Positions 26,409 through 36,092 of a DNA stretch of 64,000 nucleotides are shown in pieces. The notes under the pieces were generated by a model. The model was not told the DNA's origin. It made no database searches and worked only from the letters and a program-made list of their open reading frames with translations. This DNA comes from G963662605 sp963667005. Lineage in GTDB: Bacteria > Bacteroidota > Ignavibacteria > Ignavibacteriales > Ignavibacteriaceae. The DNA lies in the NCBI GenBank assembly GCA_963667005.1, contig OY762937.1, positions 3,410,001 to 3,474,000 on the forward strand. The letters are read 5' to 3'. Each line of letters starts with the position of its first letter. The stretch's first letter is position 1. Both the position numbers and the translations under genes were made by a program.

Positions 26409-28337
26409 TTAGTTAATTAATTTGTTGGTTATTTCATCGTTTAACTTTGCGATAAAGGCGTCAACCGCAAATGAACCGATATCACCTTTTTTATGCTGAC
26501 GGACGGAAATAGATTTGCTGTTCATCTCTTTCTCGCCGACAATAATCATGTACGGAACCTTTTCAGTTTCCCATAATCTGATTTTGAATCCGATTTTTTC
26601 ATTTTTCTCATCAAGCTCTACACGGATACCGGCTTTTTTCAACTGCTCGGTAACCTCTTTGCCATACTCTAAGAAATTTTGCGAAACAGGTAGAACTGCC
26701 GCCTGAACCGGTGCGAGCCACGGAGGAAATGCTCCGGCAAAATGCTCGATAAGTACGCCGAAAAATCTTTCAATAGAACCCAACAAAGCTCTGTGGACCA
26801 TGTACGGGCGATGCTCTTTGCCGTCTTCTCCGATATACCGTAAGTCAAAACGCTCCGGCAGGTTGAAGTCGAACTGAACCGTTGACATTTGCCATTCACG
26901 ATTCAAAGCATCTTTGATTTTAATATCAATCTTCGGACCGTAGAAAGCTCCACCGCCTTCGTCAATCTCATACGGCAAGCCCAAAGTCTCCATCGCATGC
27001 TTTAACGAATCGGTTGCTTTTTCCCAGTCTTCATCTGCACCAACGGCCTTTTCCGGCTTAGTTGATACATAAAACTTCAATTCGGTAAATCCGAACGCTG
27101 CCCACATATCGCGAGCGAACTCAACGACACGGATAACTTCAGACTCTACCTGCTCATGTGCGCAGAAGATGTGAGCATCATCCTGCGTAAATCCGCGGAC
27201 TCTCATCAGTCCGTGCAATACGCCGCTCTTTTCATAACGGTAAACCGTGCCTAATTCAGCCCAGCGCAATGGTAAATCTCTATATGAACGCAGCTTGGTC
27301 TTATAAATCATAATGTGGAAAGGACAGTTCATCGGTTTGATGAAATAATCCTGCTCGTCAACTTTCATTGAAGAATACATATTTTCATTGTATGTCTTCA
27401 AGTGGCCGCTTGTTTCCCACAACCAGCTTTTACCCATGTGCGGTGAATATAATAATTCATAACCGCCGTCAAGATGCGCTTTGCGCCAGAAGTCTTCTAC
27501 TTCAAGGCGGATGCGTGCACCTTTGGGATGCCAGTAAATAAGACCGGCACCGGCTTCTTCGTGAATACTGAAGAGGTCGAGTGCTTTTCCGATTTTACGG
27601 TGATCGCGTCTTTTTGCTTCTTCAAGAAATGCGAGGTAATCATCAAGCATTTTCTTTTTAGGAAACGTAATACCGTAAATGCGTTGTAACTGTTTGTTCT
27701 TTTCATCACCGCGCCAGTATGAACCGGACACGCTGAGTAATCTGACAAACTTAATTTTTCCCGTACCCGGCAAATGCGGACCCGTACAAAGATCGGTGAA
27801 CTCACCTTCTTTATATATACTGATAGCATTCGCAGTGTCGTCAATCTCGCTGATAATTTCAACTTTGTAAGGATCTTTTACTTCGCCGAAATATGCTAAA
27901 GCATCTTTCTTAGAAAGTTCCTGCCTTACAAACGGACTGTTCTGCTGAGCAAGTTCAAGCATCTTTGCTTCAATCTTGCGGAGATCATCATCAGTCAACT
28001 TTGTGTTGATATCAAAATCATAATAGAAACCTGTTTCAATAGCAGGTCCTACACCAAAGCGTGCTTCAGGATACAAAGCCTGAATAGCATGCGCCATTAA
28101 ATGCGATGATGAATGCCAGTAAACATGTTTACCTTCGGCATCATCAAATGTCAAAAACTTAACGTTAGCAGACTCTGTTAAAGGAGTAGAGATTTCTCTG
28201 ATACTTCCGTTTATAGAAACAGCGAGTGCATCATCAGCTAAACGGTTCGATATGGATTTTGCAATCTCATATGCCGTAATATTCTGCTCAAATTCCTTTG
28301 AGTTCCCGTCGGGGAACGTAATTTTAATTAGACTCAT
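26409..28337 (-). CDS. thrS: Threonyl-tRNA synthetase
   Basis: The 642-aa enzyme has the TGS domain (residues about 1-62), the editing domain with HSSSHLMAHAIQ, the class II core with the zinc Cys in KPMNCPFHIMIYK, motif 3 AHRALLGSIERFFG, and the C-terminal anticodon-binding domain (VPYMIIVGEKE). It charges tRNA-Thr and heads the thrS-infC-rpmI-rplT-pheST run. A terminator for the upstream tRNAs lies just before its start. Confidence 0.98.
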   Translation of the reverse strand: MSLIKITFPDGNSKEFEQNITAYEIAKSISNRLADDALAVSINGSIREISTPLTESANVKFLTFDDAEGKHVYWHSSSHLMAHAIQALYPEARFGVGPAIETGFYYDFDINTKLTDDDLRKIEAKMLELAQQNSPFVRQELSKKDALAYFGEVKDPYKVEIISEIDDTANAISIYKEGEFTDLCTGPHLPGTGKIKFVRLLSVSGSYWRGDEKNKQLQRIYGITFPKKKMLDDYLAFLEEAKRRDHRKIGKALDLFSIHEEAGAGLIYWHPKGARIRLEVEDFWRKAHLDGGYELLYSPHMGKSWLWETSGHLKTYNENMYSSMKVDEQDYFIKPMNCPFHIMIYKTKLRSYRDLPLRWAELGTVYRYEKSGVLHGLMRVRGFTQDDAHIFCAHEQVESEVIRVVEFARDMWAAFGFTELKFYVSTKPEKAVGADEDWEKATDSLKHAMETLGLPYEIDEGGGAFYGPKIDIKIKDALNREWQMSTVQFDFNLPERFDLRYIGEDGKEHRPYMVHRALLGSIERFFGVLIEHFAGAFPPWLAPVQAAVLPVSQNFLEYGKEVTEQLKKAGIRVELDEKNEKIGFKIRLWETEKVPYMIIVGEKEMNSKSISVRQHKKGDIGSFAVDAFIAKLNDEITNKLIN

Positions 28338-28352
28338 TGCAATACGTTATAA

Positions 28353-28380
28353 ATAAAAAAAATCGGAGAAAACTCCGAGT
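28353..28380 (-). terminator. Intrinsic terminator after the tRNA pair
   Basis: On the minus strand CTCGGAGTTTTCTCCG forms a short stem followed by eight T residues. It ends the tRNA-Leu/tRNA-Val transcript just upstream of thrS. Confidence 0.75.
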
Positions 28381-28385
28381 TCCAG

Positions 28386-28459
28386 TGGGTTCTATAGGAT
28401 TCGAACCTATGACCTTCTGCACGTCAAGCAGACGCTCTAACCAACTGAGCTAAGAACCC
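28386..28459 (-). tRNA. tRNA-Val (anticodon GAC)
   Basis: The 74-base sequence folds as a cloverleaf: acceptor GGGTTCT with AGAACCC, D-arm GCTC/GAGC, anticodon loop TTGACGT (GAC, reading GUC) and T-loop TTCGAAT between ATAGG and CCTAT. Discriminator A; the CCA end is not encoded. It is 14 bases downstream of tRNA-Leu. Confidence 0.95.
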
Positions 28460-28473
28460 CTCCAAAAACCAAG

Positions 28474-28559
28474 TACCGAGGGCCGGACTCGAACCGGCAC
28501 GGAAATTAATTTCCACAGGATTTTAAGTCCTGTGCGTCTACCAATTTCGCCACCCCGGC
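28474..28559 (-). tRNA. tRNA-Leu (anticodon TAA)
   Basis: The 86-base tRNA has a long variable arm, as expected for Leu. Anticodon stem CAGGA/TCCTG encloses CTTAAAA (anticodon TAA, reading UUA), and the T-arm is GCCGG TTCGAGT CCGGC. The acceptor stem contains two G-U pairs. CCA is not encoded. Confidence 0.95.
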
Positions 28560-28802
28560 AGGTTTTTTAAAAGGTGACACAAAATATATAGAAATTGTAT
28601 CGAAAATACAAATAATTTAAGCTAGAATTAATGAAAATGCTCGCTAAGCCGCCAAGCCGCAAAGAATGTTTTGTAGGGCGATCTTTCCACGTAGCCAATG
28701 CCCAAAATGGTGCTAAAATCACTATTTTTACTAAAATTCCTCTAATTTAGCGAAAAACGTACCACCCCCATCGGCGGACGGGTTAAATTAGTTTCGGCAC
28801 AT

Positions 28803-28924
28803 CAATAGAATTACGTTTGAAAATTCATGGAGCGAAGCGTGAAGAAAGAAAAGTTGTACGAGAGAGCGAAGCGAGCGAGTTCTTTTCTTTCAGCGAAGCG
28901 AAATGAATTTTAGTAATTCTATTG
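28803..28924. repeat. 122-bp element with terminal inverted repeats
   Basis: CAATAGAATTAC at 28803-28814 is matched by GTAATTCTATTG at 28913-28924, and the arms extend inward with AAAATTCAT/ATGAATTTT. The interior contains a second nested inverted repeat (GAAAGAAAAG and CTTTTCTTTC) and purine-rich GCGAAGCG copies. This looks like a small non-autonomous mobile element or long hairpin. Confidence 0.6.
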
Positions 28925-28941
28925 CAGTGCATGTTCATTTG

Positions 28942-28968
28942 GTTCTTTTCTTGCGCCAAGAAAAGAAC
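28942..28968. repeat. Perfect hairpin, 12-bp arms
   Basis: GTTCTTTTCTTG and CAAGAAAAGAAC enclose CGC. It has no T-run on either side, so I call it a repeat rather than a terminator. Confidence 0.6.
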
Positions 28969-29026
28969 ACAGAAAAATTCCATATAATAATTGCAATCAT
29001 ATTCTTTTCTACCGTACAAATGAAAA

Positions 29027-29051
29027 GGGCGACTCAGAGAGGTCGCCCTAC
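29027..29051 (-). repeat. REP-type hairpin with GTAG foot
   Basis: On the minus strand GTAGGGCGACCTCTCTGAGT continues to CGCCC, the same GTAG-plus-hairpin form as at 16556 and 37811. Confidence 0.55.
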
Positions 29052-29178
29052 AAAATATTATTTGCGTCCGAGGTTCATGGTTTGATATCCACAGCCTCAC
29101 TGATGCGTTTTAATTTCTTAGTTTTGGTATATAAAACAATTTTCTCATTACTCTTGTGCTTAAAAAATGTTTCTAAAA

Positions 29179-31980
29179 TTACTTTAATAGCAGCATTTTT
29201 TTGGACACTACATTATGTGACGTTGAAAGTTTATATATATACATTCCCGAAGAAAGTTTTGTTCCGTCAAAATGCACCTTATATGCACCGGCTTCCTGAA
29301 CTTGATCGACAAGAGTACTTATCTTAGCACCGAGTAAATCATATATTTCCAATTTTACAGTCGTGCGGTTCGGTAAGCTGTATCTTATTTCCGTTTTAGG
29401 GTTAAATGGATTTGGAAAATTTTGATATAAAACAAATGATGTCGCTTTTATCCCTTCCAATACTTCCTCAGTGACCATCCAGTTATTCTTCAAAGCAGGG
29501 AACCAATTTAAATCTCCTGCCGGATATCTCATCTCCGCTCCAGAATATGCGGATGAAGTCGAAGCATAAGAACAATCAAGCGTATCATCAAAGTATTCCA
29601 ATCTTCTACGGTCATAATCATGCTTGGACATTACAAAGTTCGTTACATCTTTACTCTTTCCACCCCCACCCTGAGCAAATGGAGTTCTATACCAACGCAT
29701 CATAGCGGTCATTAGCTTGGGTGTATTTTTTAATTCTACGGTAATTTTTTTAAAGGCATTTAACGAATCAGCCCCCAATTTCCTGTTAATATACCAGGTC
29801 AAGGGAGAGCCCTCATCCATAACTCCTGCGGATGAATACTGGTCATAAAAACCTTGGCCGGAATCACTAACGGCATAATAATTATGATGTACTGAATAAG
29901 AGGTAGTTCTTCCGGAATCCTGTTCAGCAATTATCCAAGTCATTCTTGGATTTCCTAATTTGTCTAATTCCCTACTATCTGAAAATTCAATCTGCCTTAC
30001 ATAATTTGTGTCATTGCCCAACGCAAAACCATCAACTGACAAGTTATTGGTTATTGTACAAGTATTCACTTTCCCTAAAGAGAGCATCCCATCAAAGGAC
30101 ATACTATTGACAATTGTATTATGATCGAAGAAAAAGTATTTTATAGGAGCAGTACTCCCATAGTGCCGGACAATGCGGTCCTGAGTATTCACAAAGGTAT
30201 TATTCTGCAAGAACAAGCTATCGACTGCACCGGAGCGCACATCAATACCTTTTCCTGCTACAAGAGTAGAACGAACCAGAAATCCCATATTGGCAAAAAT
30301 CGTATTCGTCACTTTAATATTTTTTGGACTGTAAGATGCCCGGATATGATTCCCATTGGTGTTAGAAAGAACGCAACTGTCCATGGTTAAGCTGAATCCT
30401 GAGCCGGAAAAATCAAATAACGAGCCTTGCATTCCTGTAACGAAAGAAGTATCCCCTGAGACATACGTTCCATACTCGTACACTCCTGATATTACAAGAT
30501 TTTTTACATTAACATCCCCTTTCGCATAAATGAAATTATTTGGCGGTATTTTCGATCCGGCTGGAGGATAAAGGCAGATGTATGGGCGCTTCCCTATTCC
30601 ATCTTGAGCAACAATGGTTAATTTATAGCCAATGTTCTGTAACATTTTATTTGACAAGTATAGACTATCGCGATACAAGACATATATTGCTGAAGAATCA
30701 CGCCGTACACCGGGAGTCAGAGTATCACCGGAGATAAAATCGTTCAGATATTCCGACTGAGATCGCCCGGGCACAAAAACTCTATGATTGGATGGAGTGA
30801 TGTAGAAACAGTATTTCACAGACCAATCGCTCCATAAACCATTTGATCCATGAGCTCTTACCCTCCAGTAATATTTAATATAACTGGCTAAAGTTGCAGA
30901 ACACATGTTTACCGTTACAGTTGAATCTGTCGTCACCAAATTCGTGAAGTTCGAATCCGATGCGACTTGCACATGATAACGATCTGTTTTTTTTGTTGCC
31001 CCCCAACTGAGGTTAACTGAAAGATTTTCAATTACATTATTGGACAGGTTGGCTGGAAAACTCAATTGTGGAGCCGGCGGAGGTACCGGTATTGCCACCA
31101 GAATCGTAATCGTATCGGAATTAGTAAAATATCCGGCGTTATCGTATGCAGTAACATAGCAGCTGTAGATACCGTCCGGTAAATCGAATGTAATGGACAC
31201 GCTTGTATCGGGCGCATTTGTTTTTACAATCTGACTATTAATATGCAGCTCATAACTTTTAATACCACTCCCCAGATCGGTAGCCCGATGCCAACTAAAA
31301 GCCGGACGTCGTACTTTTACCGTATCCGAATCGGAAGGAGAGGTCATAGTAAAAGGCAGCGGTGGTTCCCAATCCAGGATAAAAGTTCTTACTGCGGATG
31401 ACCGAGAATTCCCCACATCATCAAGAGCCTTTACAAACCATGTATATGCTCCCTGTGCAAGATTCTTGCCCGGCATGATCGAGATTACAGAATCATTTCC
31501 CGCTGTTGTTATGGAATCCTGAAAAAGTACATTATTAAGCCAAAGTTGATAGTTCTTAATAAAAGCTCCGCCACTGTCCACTGTTGCTCTCCAGCTAAAT
31601 ACCGGCGAAGCAGATGCAAGTATTTGTCCATCATTAGGACTAACCAGACCAAATGTATCAGGTGGGTTATTATCAACAAAGAACACCCATTCAGAACTTG
31701 TTTGGAAACTACCTGTATCATTAAATGCTTTAACAAACCAAGTATGTTTACCCGGAGGAATTGCAGTTTGTATAATCAGTGAAGAATCAGTTACATTATT
31801 TTTATAAAGGGTGCTATCTATAAAAATAGAATAATATGTTGCCCTTAATGAACCGCTCCATGAGAAGACTGGTATTTCTGAAGTCGATTGCCCATTTGAG
31901 GGGGTTTTTAAATTGAAAGGAGCAGGCGCCTGTGCGAATAATTGCACGCTTAAAACGAAAAGCAAACAAAAATATCTCAT
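29179..31980 (-). CDS. Secreted T9SS-sorted protein with fibronectin-like and beta-helix regions
   Basis: From the ATG at 31980 (GGTGG just upstream) the protein has 933 residues; an ATG 15 bases earlier is possible. Signal peptide MRYFCLLFVLSVQLFAQ, then three or four Ig/fibronectin-like repeats with the recurring ending 'YTWFVKAFDD.G' (about residues 20-310), another at 310-405, then a parallel beta-helix-like stretch (about 410-700) with short N-x-F/x-N-x-I rungs. The last 75 residues are a type IX sorting domain (NFPNPFNPKTEIRYSLP ... KMLLLK). It should be exported by T9SS and held at the cell surface. The beta-helix suggests binding or processing of polysaccharide, but no catalytic residues can be named. 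Confidence 0.85.
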   Translation of the reverse strand: MRYFCLLFVLSVQLFAQAPAPFNLKTPSNGQSTSEIPVFSWSGSLRATYYSIFIDSTLYKNNVTDSSLIIQTAIPPGKHTWFVKAFNDTGSFQTSSEWVFFVDNNPPDTFGLVSPNDGQILASASPVFSWRATVDSGGAFIKNYQLWLNNVLFQDSITTAGNDSVISIMPGKNLAQGAYTWFVKALDDVGNSRSSAVRTFILDWEPPLPFTMTSPSDSDTVKVRRPAFSWHRATDLGSGIKSYELHINSQIVKTNAPDTSVSITFDLPDGIYSCYVTAYDNAGYFTNSDTITILVAIPVPPPAPQLSFPANLSNNVIENLSVNLSWGATKKTDRYHVQVASDSNFTNLVTTDSTVTVNMCSATLASYIKYYWRVRAHGSNGLWSDWSVKYCFYITPSNHRVFVPGRSQSEYLNDFISGDTLTPGVRRDSSAIYVLYRDSLYLSNKMLQNIGYKLTIVAQDGIGKRPYICLYPPAGSKIPPNNFIYAKGDVNVKNLVISGVYEYGTYVSGDTSFVTGMQGSLFDFSGSGFSLTMDSCVLSNTNGNHIRASYSPKNIKVTNTIFANMGFLVRSTLVAGKGIDVRSGAVDSLFLQNNTFVNTQDRIVRHYGSTAPIKYFFFDHNTIVNSMSFDGMLSLGKVNTCTITNNLSVDGFALGNDTNYVRQIEFSDSRELDKLGNPRMTWIIAEQDSGRTTSYSVHHNYYAVSDSGQGFYDQYSSAGVMDEGSPLTWYINRKLGADSLNAFKKITVELKNTPKLMTAMMRWYRTPFAQGGGGKSKDVTNFVMSKHDYDRRRLEYFDDTLDCSYASTSSAYSGAEMRYPAGDLNWFPALKNNWMVTEEVLEGIKATSFVLYQNFPNPFNPKTEIRYSLPNRTTVKLEIYDLLGAKISTLVDQVQEAGAYKVHFDGTKLSSGMYIYKLSTSHNVVSKKMLLLK

Positions 31981-32307
31981 GAATCCACCATACATTTAAT
32001 AATAAACCCCGTTACATGCTAAAGCAATAGCTATCTGCAGAAAAGACCCATAAATACCACACGATAAAGATTGCCATAGAAATAATCTATTTAAAGATAA
32101 TGTATTTATTTCTTCGTGACAAGAATAAAGTGGAGAATCCGAATGGATCGGGAATAATCAGTATTAGCAAACTCCAAAGTGATTTGCACCGGCCAGGCTC
32201 TAGTTAGCACAAAAAAAAGGCGTGGCAACTGCCACGCCTAAAAAAATACTTTGCGCCGTGCCCGCCGGCAGGCGTGGTCTCTCGGTCTCTGCGGTACGTT
32301 CCTGGGA
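31981..32307. other. Intergenic region without a gene
   Basis: About 327 bases upstream of the 938-aa-type gene and downstream of the M16 peptidase gene. It contains the M16 terminator (32211-32246) and short low-complexity repeats near 32255-32300. The promoter of the T9SS protein must lie here; no clear boxes were found. Confidence 0.6.
32211..32246 (-). terminator. Intrinsic terminator after the M16 peptidase gene
   Basis: AGGCGTGGCAGTTGCCACGC forms a GC-rich stem flanked on both sides by runs of A/T (AAAAAAAA at left, AAAAAA at right), so it can work in both directions. It follows the minus-strand peptidase gene. Confidence 0.85.
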
Positions 32308-35100
32308 TTATTTCTTCGCTTCGGGGTACAACACGACCTTTACATAATTTTTCTCATCGAGATATTTATTTGCTTCGGCTTTCACATCATCGGCAGAAAG
32401 CGACGCATTCCACTCGTCAAACTTCAACATCAGTTCCGGATCCTCATCATACCAAACGTGACTGATAATTTGGCTTACCCAGTATCCGTTTGTTTTCAGG
32501 CTCACTTCCCTTTCGCGCTTCTGCGTCTCTTTTACCTTCGCGACGGTTTCTGGAGTAGGTCCGAATTTTTTCATACTATCAAGAACGGCGAATGCGGCAT
32601 TGACCAATTCATCAACACGCTCAGGCTTACAACCAAAACCGATTGATACGCGGCATCTGCCGCCCGGAATCTTAGTAACGAATTTGCTTACCCGTACACC
32701 GTACGTTCCGCCTTTATCCTCACGGATAACTTCTCTCAAACGAATATCGAGCACATCAATAAGTGAGTTGAACAAATACTCTTCATGACGACTCCATTTG
32801 AAATCATTGCTGAACTGCAAACTAACCGAACTCTTCGGCTCCATTCCTTTGAAAACTTTACGTTCAACAATACCGGTCGGATTAGTTACGTGCAGATCCC
32901 GCCACATTTCAGGCTTGCCTGAAGAAGGCAGACTGCTGAGATACTGCTCAACAAAGTCCTTGAACTTTGCCATATCGATATTGCCGGAAAATACGAACGT
33001 GAATCCGCCCGCGTCGGCAAACCGTGATTTGAAAAATTTCTCCGCAGCCTTTAAATCAATTTCATCAACGAGCGCCAAACTAAGCGGACGCATTCTAAAA
33101 TGATAATTATGCAGCACTCCGGTAATCGTATCACTAAACGCAGCTTGCGGGTCATTACCACGGTTCTTTAACCACGAGCGGACTTTCACCATATATGAAG
33201 CAAAAGCAGTGGAATCGAATCTTGCCTTGGTGAAGTTCAAATAGATAAGCTGGAACATCGTTTCAGCATCTTTCGGACTGCATGAACCATACATGGACTC
33301 GGAATTGAAATCAAATCCCGGATTGACCGATACGATTTTATTAGCCAAAGCTTTCTGCAGCTCAACTAAGGTAAAATCACCGATACCGGATTCCCGTGCG
33401 ATATCATCGGCGAAACTTGCAGACATGGCATCTTTATCCTCACAGAGCGACGAACCGCCCGGAGCAACGGCACTGAACATGATCTCATCGTTTTTGAAAT
33501 CAGTCTGTTTAACAATAACCTTTACACCGTTGGAAAGCTTCCATTCGGTATAACCGAGTTTGTCGTTCTTTTTCTCATCAACAATTTTACCCGGTTTCGG
33601 CATCTGGCTAACAAGCGGCTGTTGATTCACTTTATCTTCATATGCAGTAATCTTTTCGCTCTGAACTTTATCCATAACCGCAGTTAATTCTTTTTCAGTC
33701 GGGACAGCAAGCCCCTCTTTTTCCGGTGAGTTAACAAGAATTACTCTGTCGGTCTTCTGCATCAAATCGGCTGAAAGCTTGTTGACATCGGCAAGAGAAA
33801 TTTCCGGCATATATTTTTTATATATGACATTTTCATTTTCAATGCCGGGTATCGGTTCACCTTCAAGATAATTATTGACGTATTGTCCTATCAGATTCGA
33901 TGATTCCGTTTTGTCTTTTTCAGCGACAGCCGTTTCGAGTCCACGCAAAACACTTTCTTTGTGACGGTCGAGTTCAGTTTGGGTAAATCCGAACTGACGA
34001 ACCTTCTCAGCCTCACGTAATATTGCGTCAAGACCACGCTCAATACCGCCGTCTTTCACTACCGCCTGTAGAACGATTGCATCAGCGGTACGGACAAAAC
34101 CCGTTTTGCCGGCATAAGCAAACAAGAATGGCGGATCGGCCTGCTGTGTGAGTTCCTGCAAGCGTGCATTCAACATACTTTGGAACAGATTCTGGATAAT
34201 GACCTTCTTGAAATCATCCATGGTCAGAGTTTTTTCAACGGGACGCATTTCAAAAATGGCGACCATTGAATACTGTGCTTCCTTATCCTTGGCAATGGCA
34301 AAAAGTGTTTCGTCATGCGGCGGGACAGGAGCATAATAACGCTCTCTCGGATTAACAGCAGGTTTCAGATTACCGAAGTGTTCCATAATATACTTTTCGA
34401 TAACGGCCTTGTCAAAATCGCCGACTGCAACAACGCACATTAAATCGGGACGGTACCAGTCCGTATAAAACTTTTTCAATACCGAATGCGGACATTTACC
34501 AACAACCTCCATATCACCGATAGGCAGGCGCTCAGCATACTTGGAATTTTTGAAGAGTACCGGGAACTGTTGATCGCGCATGCGCTGCTGTGCCCCACGT
34601 CCGAGACGCCACTCCTCGGTAATAACCCCGCGCTCTTTCTCAATCTCAACCGAATCGAATGCCAATCCGTGCGCCCAGTCTTCAAGCACGACGAATCCCT
34701 TTTCAAGAATATCGGCTTTATCAGTCGGCACCTGAAGCATGTATACCGTCTGGTCGAAACTGGTGTATGCATTTAATTCGGGACCGAACTTAACGCCGAC
34801 AGATTCCAGATAATCAACCAATTCGTTTTTCTTGAAATGCGTACTGCCGTTAAAAGCCATGTGCTCGCAAAAATGCGCGAGTCCCTTTTGATTATCTTCC
34901 TCCAGTACAGACCCGGCATTAACCGCGAGACGTAACTCCGCCCGCTTCTCCGGTTTCTTGTTGTACTGAATGTAGTACTTCAAACCATTCGGCAACACCC
35001 CGATAGTGACAGAAGTGTCGATGGGGATTGAGGAGGTTTGAGGGAAACATACATTTGAAAGAACCAGAAGGAGGGTGAGTAAGTATAATATTTTTATCAT
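32308..35100 (-). CDS. Insulinase/pitrilysin-type zinc peptidase (M16)
   Basis: The 930-aa protein has a signal peptide (about 1-20) and the inverted zinc motif H76-F-C-E79-H80 in AHFCEHMAFNGSTHF. The N-terminal half is the active M16 domain and the C-terminal half (from about residue 505) repeats the fold without the metal motif, as in two-domain pitrilysin-like proteases of Bacteroidota. It is probably periplasmic and degrades peptides. No partner gene is close; the PARIS-like pair starts 109 bases upstream. Confidence 0.93.
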   Translation of the reverse strand: MIKILYLLTLLLVLSNVCFPQTSSIPIDTSVTIGVLPNGLKYYIQYNKKPEKRAELRLAVNAGSVLEEDNQKGLAHFCEHMAFNGSTHFKKNELVDYLESVGVKFGPELNAYTSFDQTVYMLQVPTDKADILEKGFVVLEDWAHGLAFDSVEIEKERGVITEEWRLGRGAQQRMRDQQFPVLFKNSKYAERLPIGDMEVVGKCPHSVLKKFYTDWYRPDLMCVVAVGDFDKAVIEKYIMEHFGNLKPAVNPRERYYAPVPPHDETLFAIAKDKEAQYSMVAIFEMRPVEKTLTMDDFKKVIIQNLFQSMLNARLQELTQQADPPFLFAYAGKTGFVRTADAIVLQAVVKDGGIERGLDAILREAEKVRQFGFTQTELDRHKESVLRGLETAVAEKDKTESSNLIGQYVNNYLEGEPIPGIENENVIYKKYMPEISLADVNKLSADLMQKTDRVILVNSPEKEGLAVPTEKELTAVMDKVQSEKITAYEDKVNQQPLVSQMPKPGKIVDEKKNDKLGYTEWKLSNGVKVIVKQTDFKNDEIMFSAVAPGGSSLCEDKDAMSASFADDIARESGIGDFTLVELQKALANKIVSVNPGFDFNSESMYGSCSPKDAETMFQLIYLNFTKARFDSTAFASYMVKVRSWLKNRGNDPQAAFSDTITGVLHNYHFRMRPLSLALVDEIDLKAAEKFFKSRFADAGGFTFVFSGNIDMAKFKDFVEQYLSSLPSSGKPEMWRDLHVTNPTGIVERKVFKGMEPKSSVSLQFSNDFKWSRHEEYLFNSLIDVLDIRLREVIREDKGGTYGVRVSKFVTKIPGGRCRVSIGFGCKPERVDELVNAAFAVLDSMKKFGPTPETVAKVKETQKREREVSLKTNGYWVSQIISHVWYDEDPELMLKFDEWNASLSADDVKAEANKYLDEKNYVKVVLYPEAKK

Positions 35101-35209
35101 AATAGCCTCTTTGATAAATTTGAACTAAACTTCGATAGATTATTTATACCAAATATGATTAACTGAGCTATAGCACCTCATCATCTTAATTGGGGTTAAT
35201 TCTCAAAAT

Positions 35210-36085
35210 TCAAGTTAAAAATCTCTTATTAAGCAAACTGTATAAATTAGTTCTTTCAAATTCACCGACATCTATGCAAAGCAGAATAATTCGTTCTAAC
35301 AAAGCATAGCTTAATTCTAGATCGCCCTTCATTTTCTTTACATATAAATACAATATATAGACCAAATCGTGTCCTCTAATTTTTGAACGGACGTCACAAT
35401 GCGTTTTCCCGATTATTTTACTATACTCACTCTCCACGGAATTCATAAGTCTTTGTTTATGCAATGAGCTAAGATAATTTAGAAAAAAGCATTTTGTCTT
35501 GAATTCAATTTTACCATCTGCCTTGTTTATAACAATAACTTTTTTTAAGTCATATTTATTTACATCTGTATTTACTCCCAAAACATTTAATAATGCAAGC
35601 TTAGCGAGATAAATTGAACATAAAGCATCTTGCAGATATTGCACTACTATATCAATTTCAATTGGGAAATCATGTAAAATATATTTAAGGAAAAATGAAA
35701 GAGATTTTTTATTAAAGAAGTACAGCTCTATCGAATTATAATCAGTATAAAGGAGAAAATTGTTTTTTTTAACCAAGTTCAGATGTACATCAAAATCTTT
35801 ATCCACAACGCACAAAACAGAATCTGTACTATTTCCTAATTCTCTGTGCAAATATTCAGATAAAGCGATTAATTTTCGTTTACAATTTGATTTTATTTCA
35901 GGCTTTTCTCGATAAAGCTCAGTTAAATCCACATCATTGACTTCTTTGACTCGAACACCCGGTTTGTTTTTAGTAACCAGCATTTCTAAAAATAGTTTAT
36001 CCCCGATGCCCTCTACATAAATATCTTTATATTCACATTCAAGTGAATATAACGTCAATAATTCCTGAAGTTTTCTTTGGCACAT
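35210..36085 (-). CDS. DUF4435/TOPRIM-like protein, AriB-like effector of a PARIS-type system
   Basis: The 291-aa protein fits DUF4435: YVEGIGDKLF (Glu25) at the N-terminus, CVVDKDFD (Asp95, Asp97, Asp99) and TDYNSIELYFF (Glu120). This is a TOPRIM-like acidic set. In the known PARIS system AriB is a DUF4435 TOPRIM nuclease released from the AriA ATPase when a phage anti-restriction protein is sensed, and it cleaves host tRNA. Here it follows an AAA ATPase gene by 7 bases with AGGGGGT as the ribosome-binding site, the same order as ariA-ariB. The gene is notably AT-rich and Lys/Ile/Asn-rich compared with its neighbours, which suggests transfer. DUF4435 also occurs with other ATPases, so 'PARIS' is a strong inference, not proof. 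Confidence 0.8.
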   Translation of the reverse strand: MCQRKLQELLTLYSLECEYKDIYVEGIGDKLFLEMLVTKNKPGVRVKEVNDVDLTELYREKPEIKSNCKRKLIALSEYLHRELGNSTDSVLCVVDKDFDVHLNLVKKNNFLLYTDYNSIELYFFNKKSLSFFLKYILHDFPIEIDIVVQYLQDALCSIYLAKLALLNVLGVNTDVNKYDLKKVIVINKADGKIEFKTKCFFLNYLSSLHKQRLMNSVESEYSKIIGKTHCDVRSKIRGHDLVYILYLYVKKMKGDLELSYALLERIILLCIDVGEFERTNLYSLLNKRFLT

Positions 36086-36092
36086 AATTGTT

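Larger units (their letters stand above)
28560..29178. other. Repeat-rich intergenic region without a gene
   Basis: No credible gene is present in these 619 bases. The stretch holds a half REP motif near 28673, a 122-bp inverted repeat (28803-28924), a perfect hairpin (28942-28968) and a complete REP hairpin (29027-29051). An open frame at 28825-29100 on the minus strand is built almost entirely of these repeats and is not a gene. A promoter for the tRNA pair should lie near its left end, but I could not assign boxes. Confidence 0.7.

Noticed and set aside
28825..29100. 91-residue open frame on the minus strand upstream of the T9SS gene
   Set aside because: It is made of the repeat and hairpin sequences of this gap and has no protein-like pattern or ribosome-binding site.
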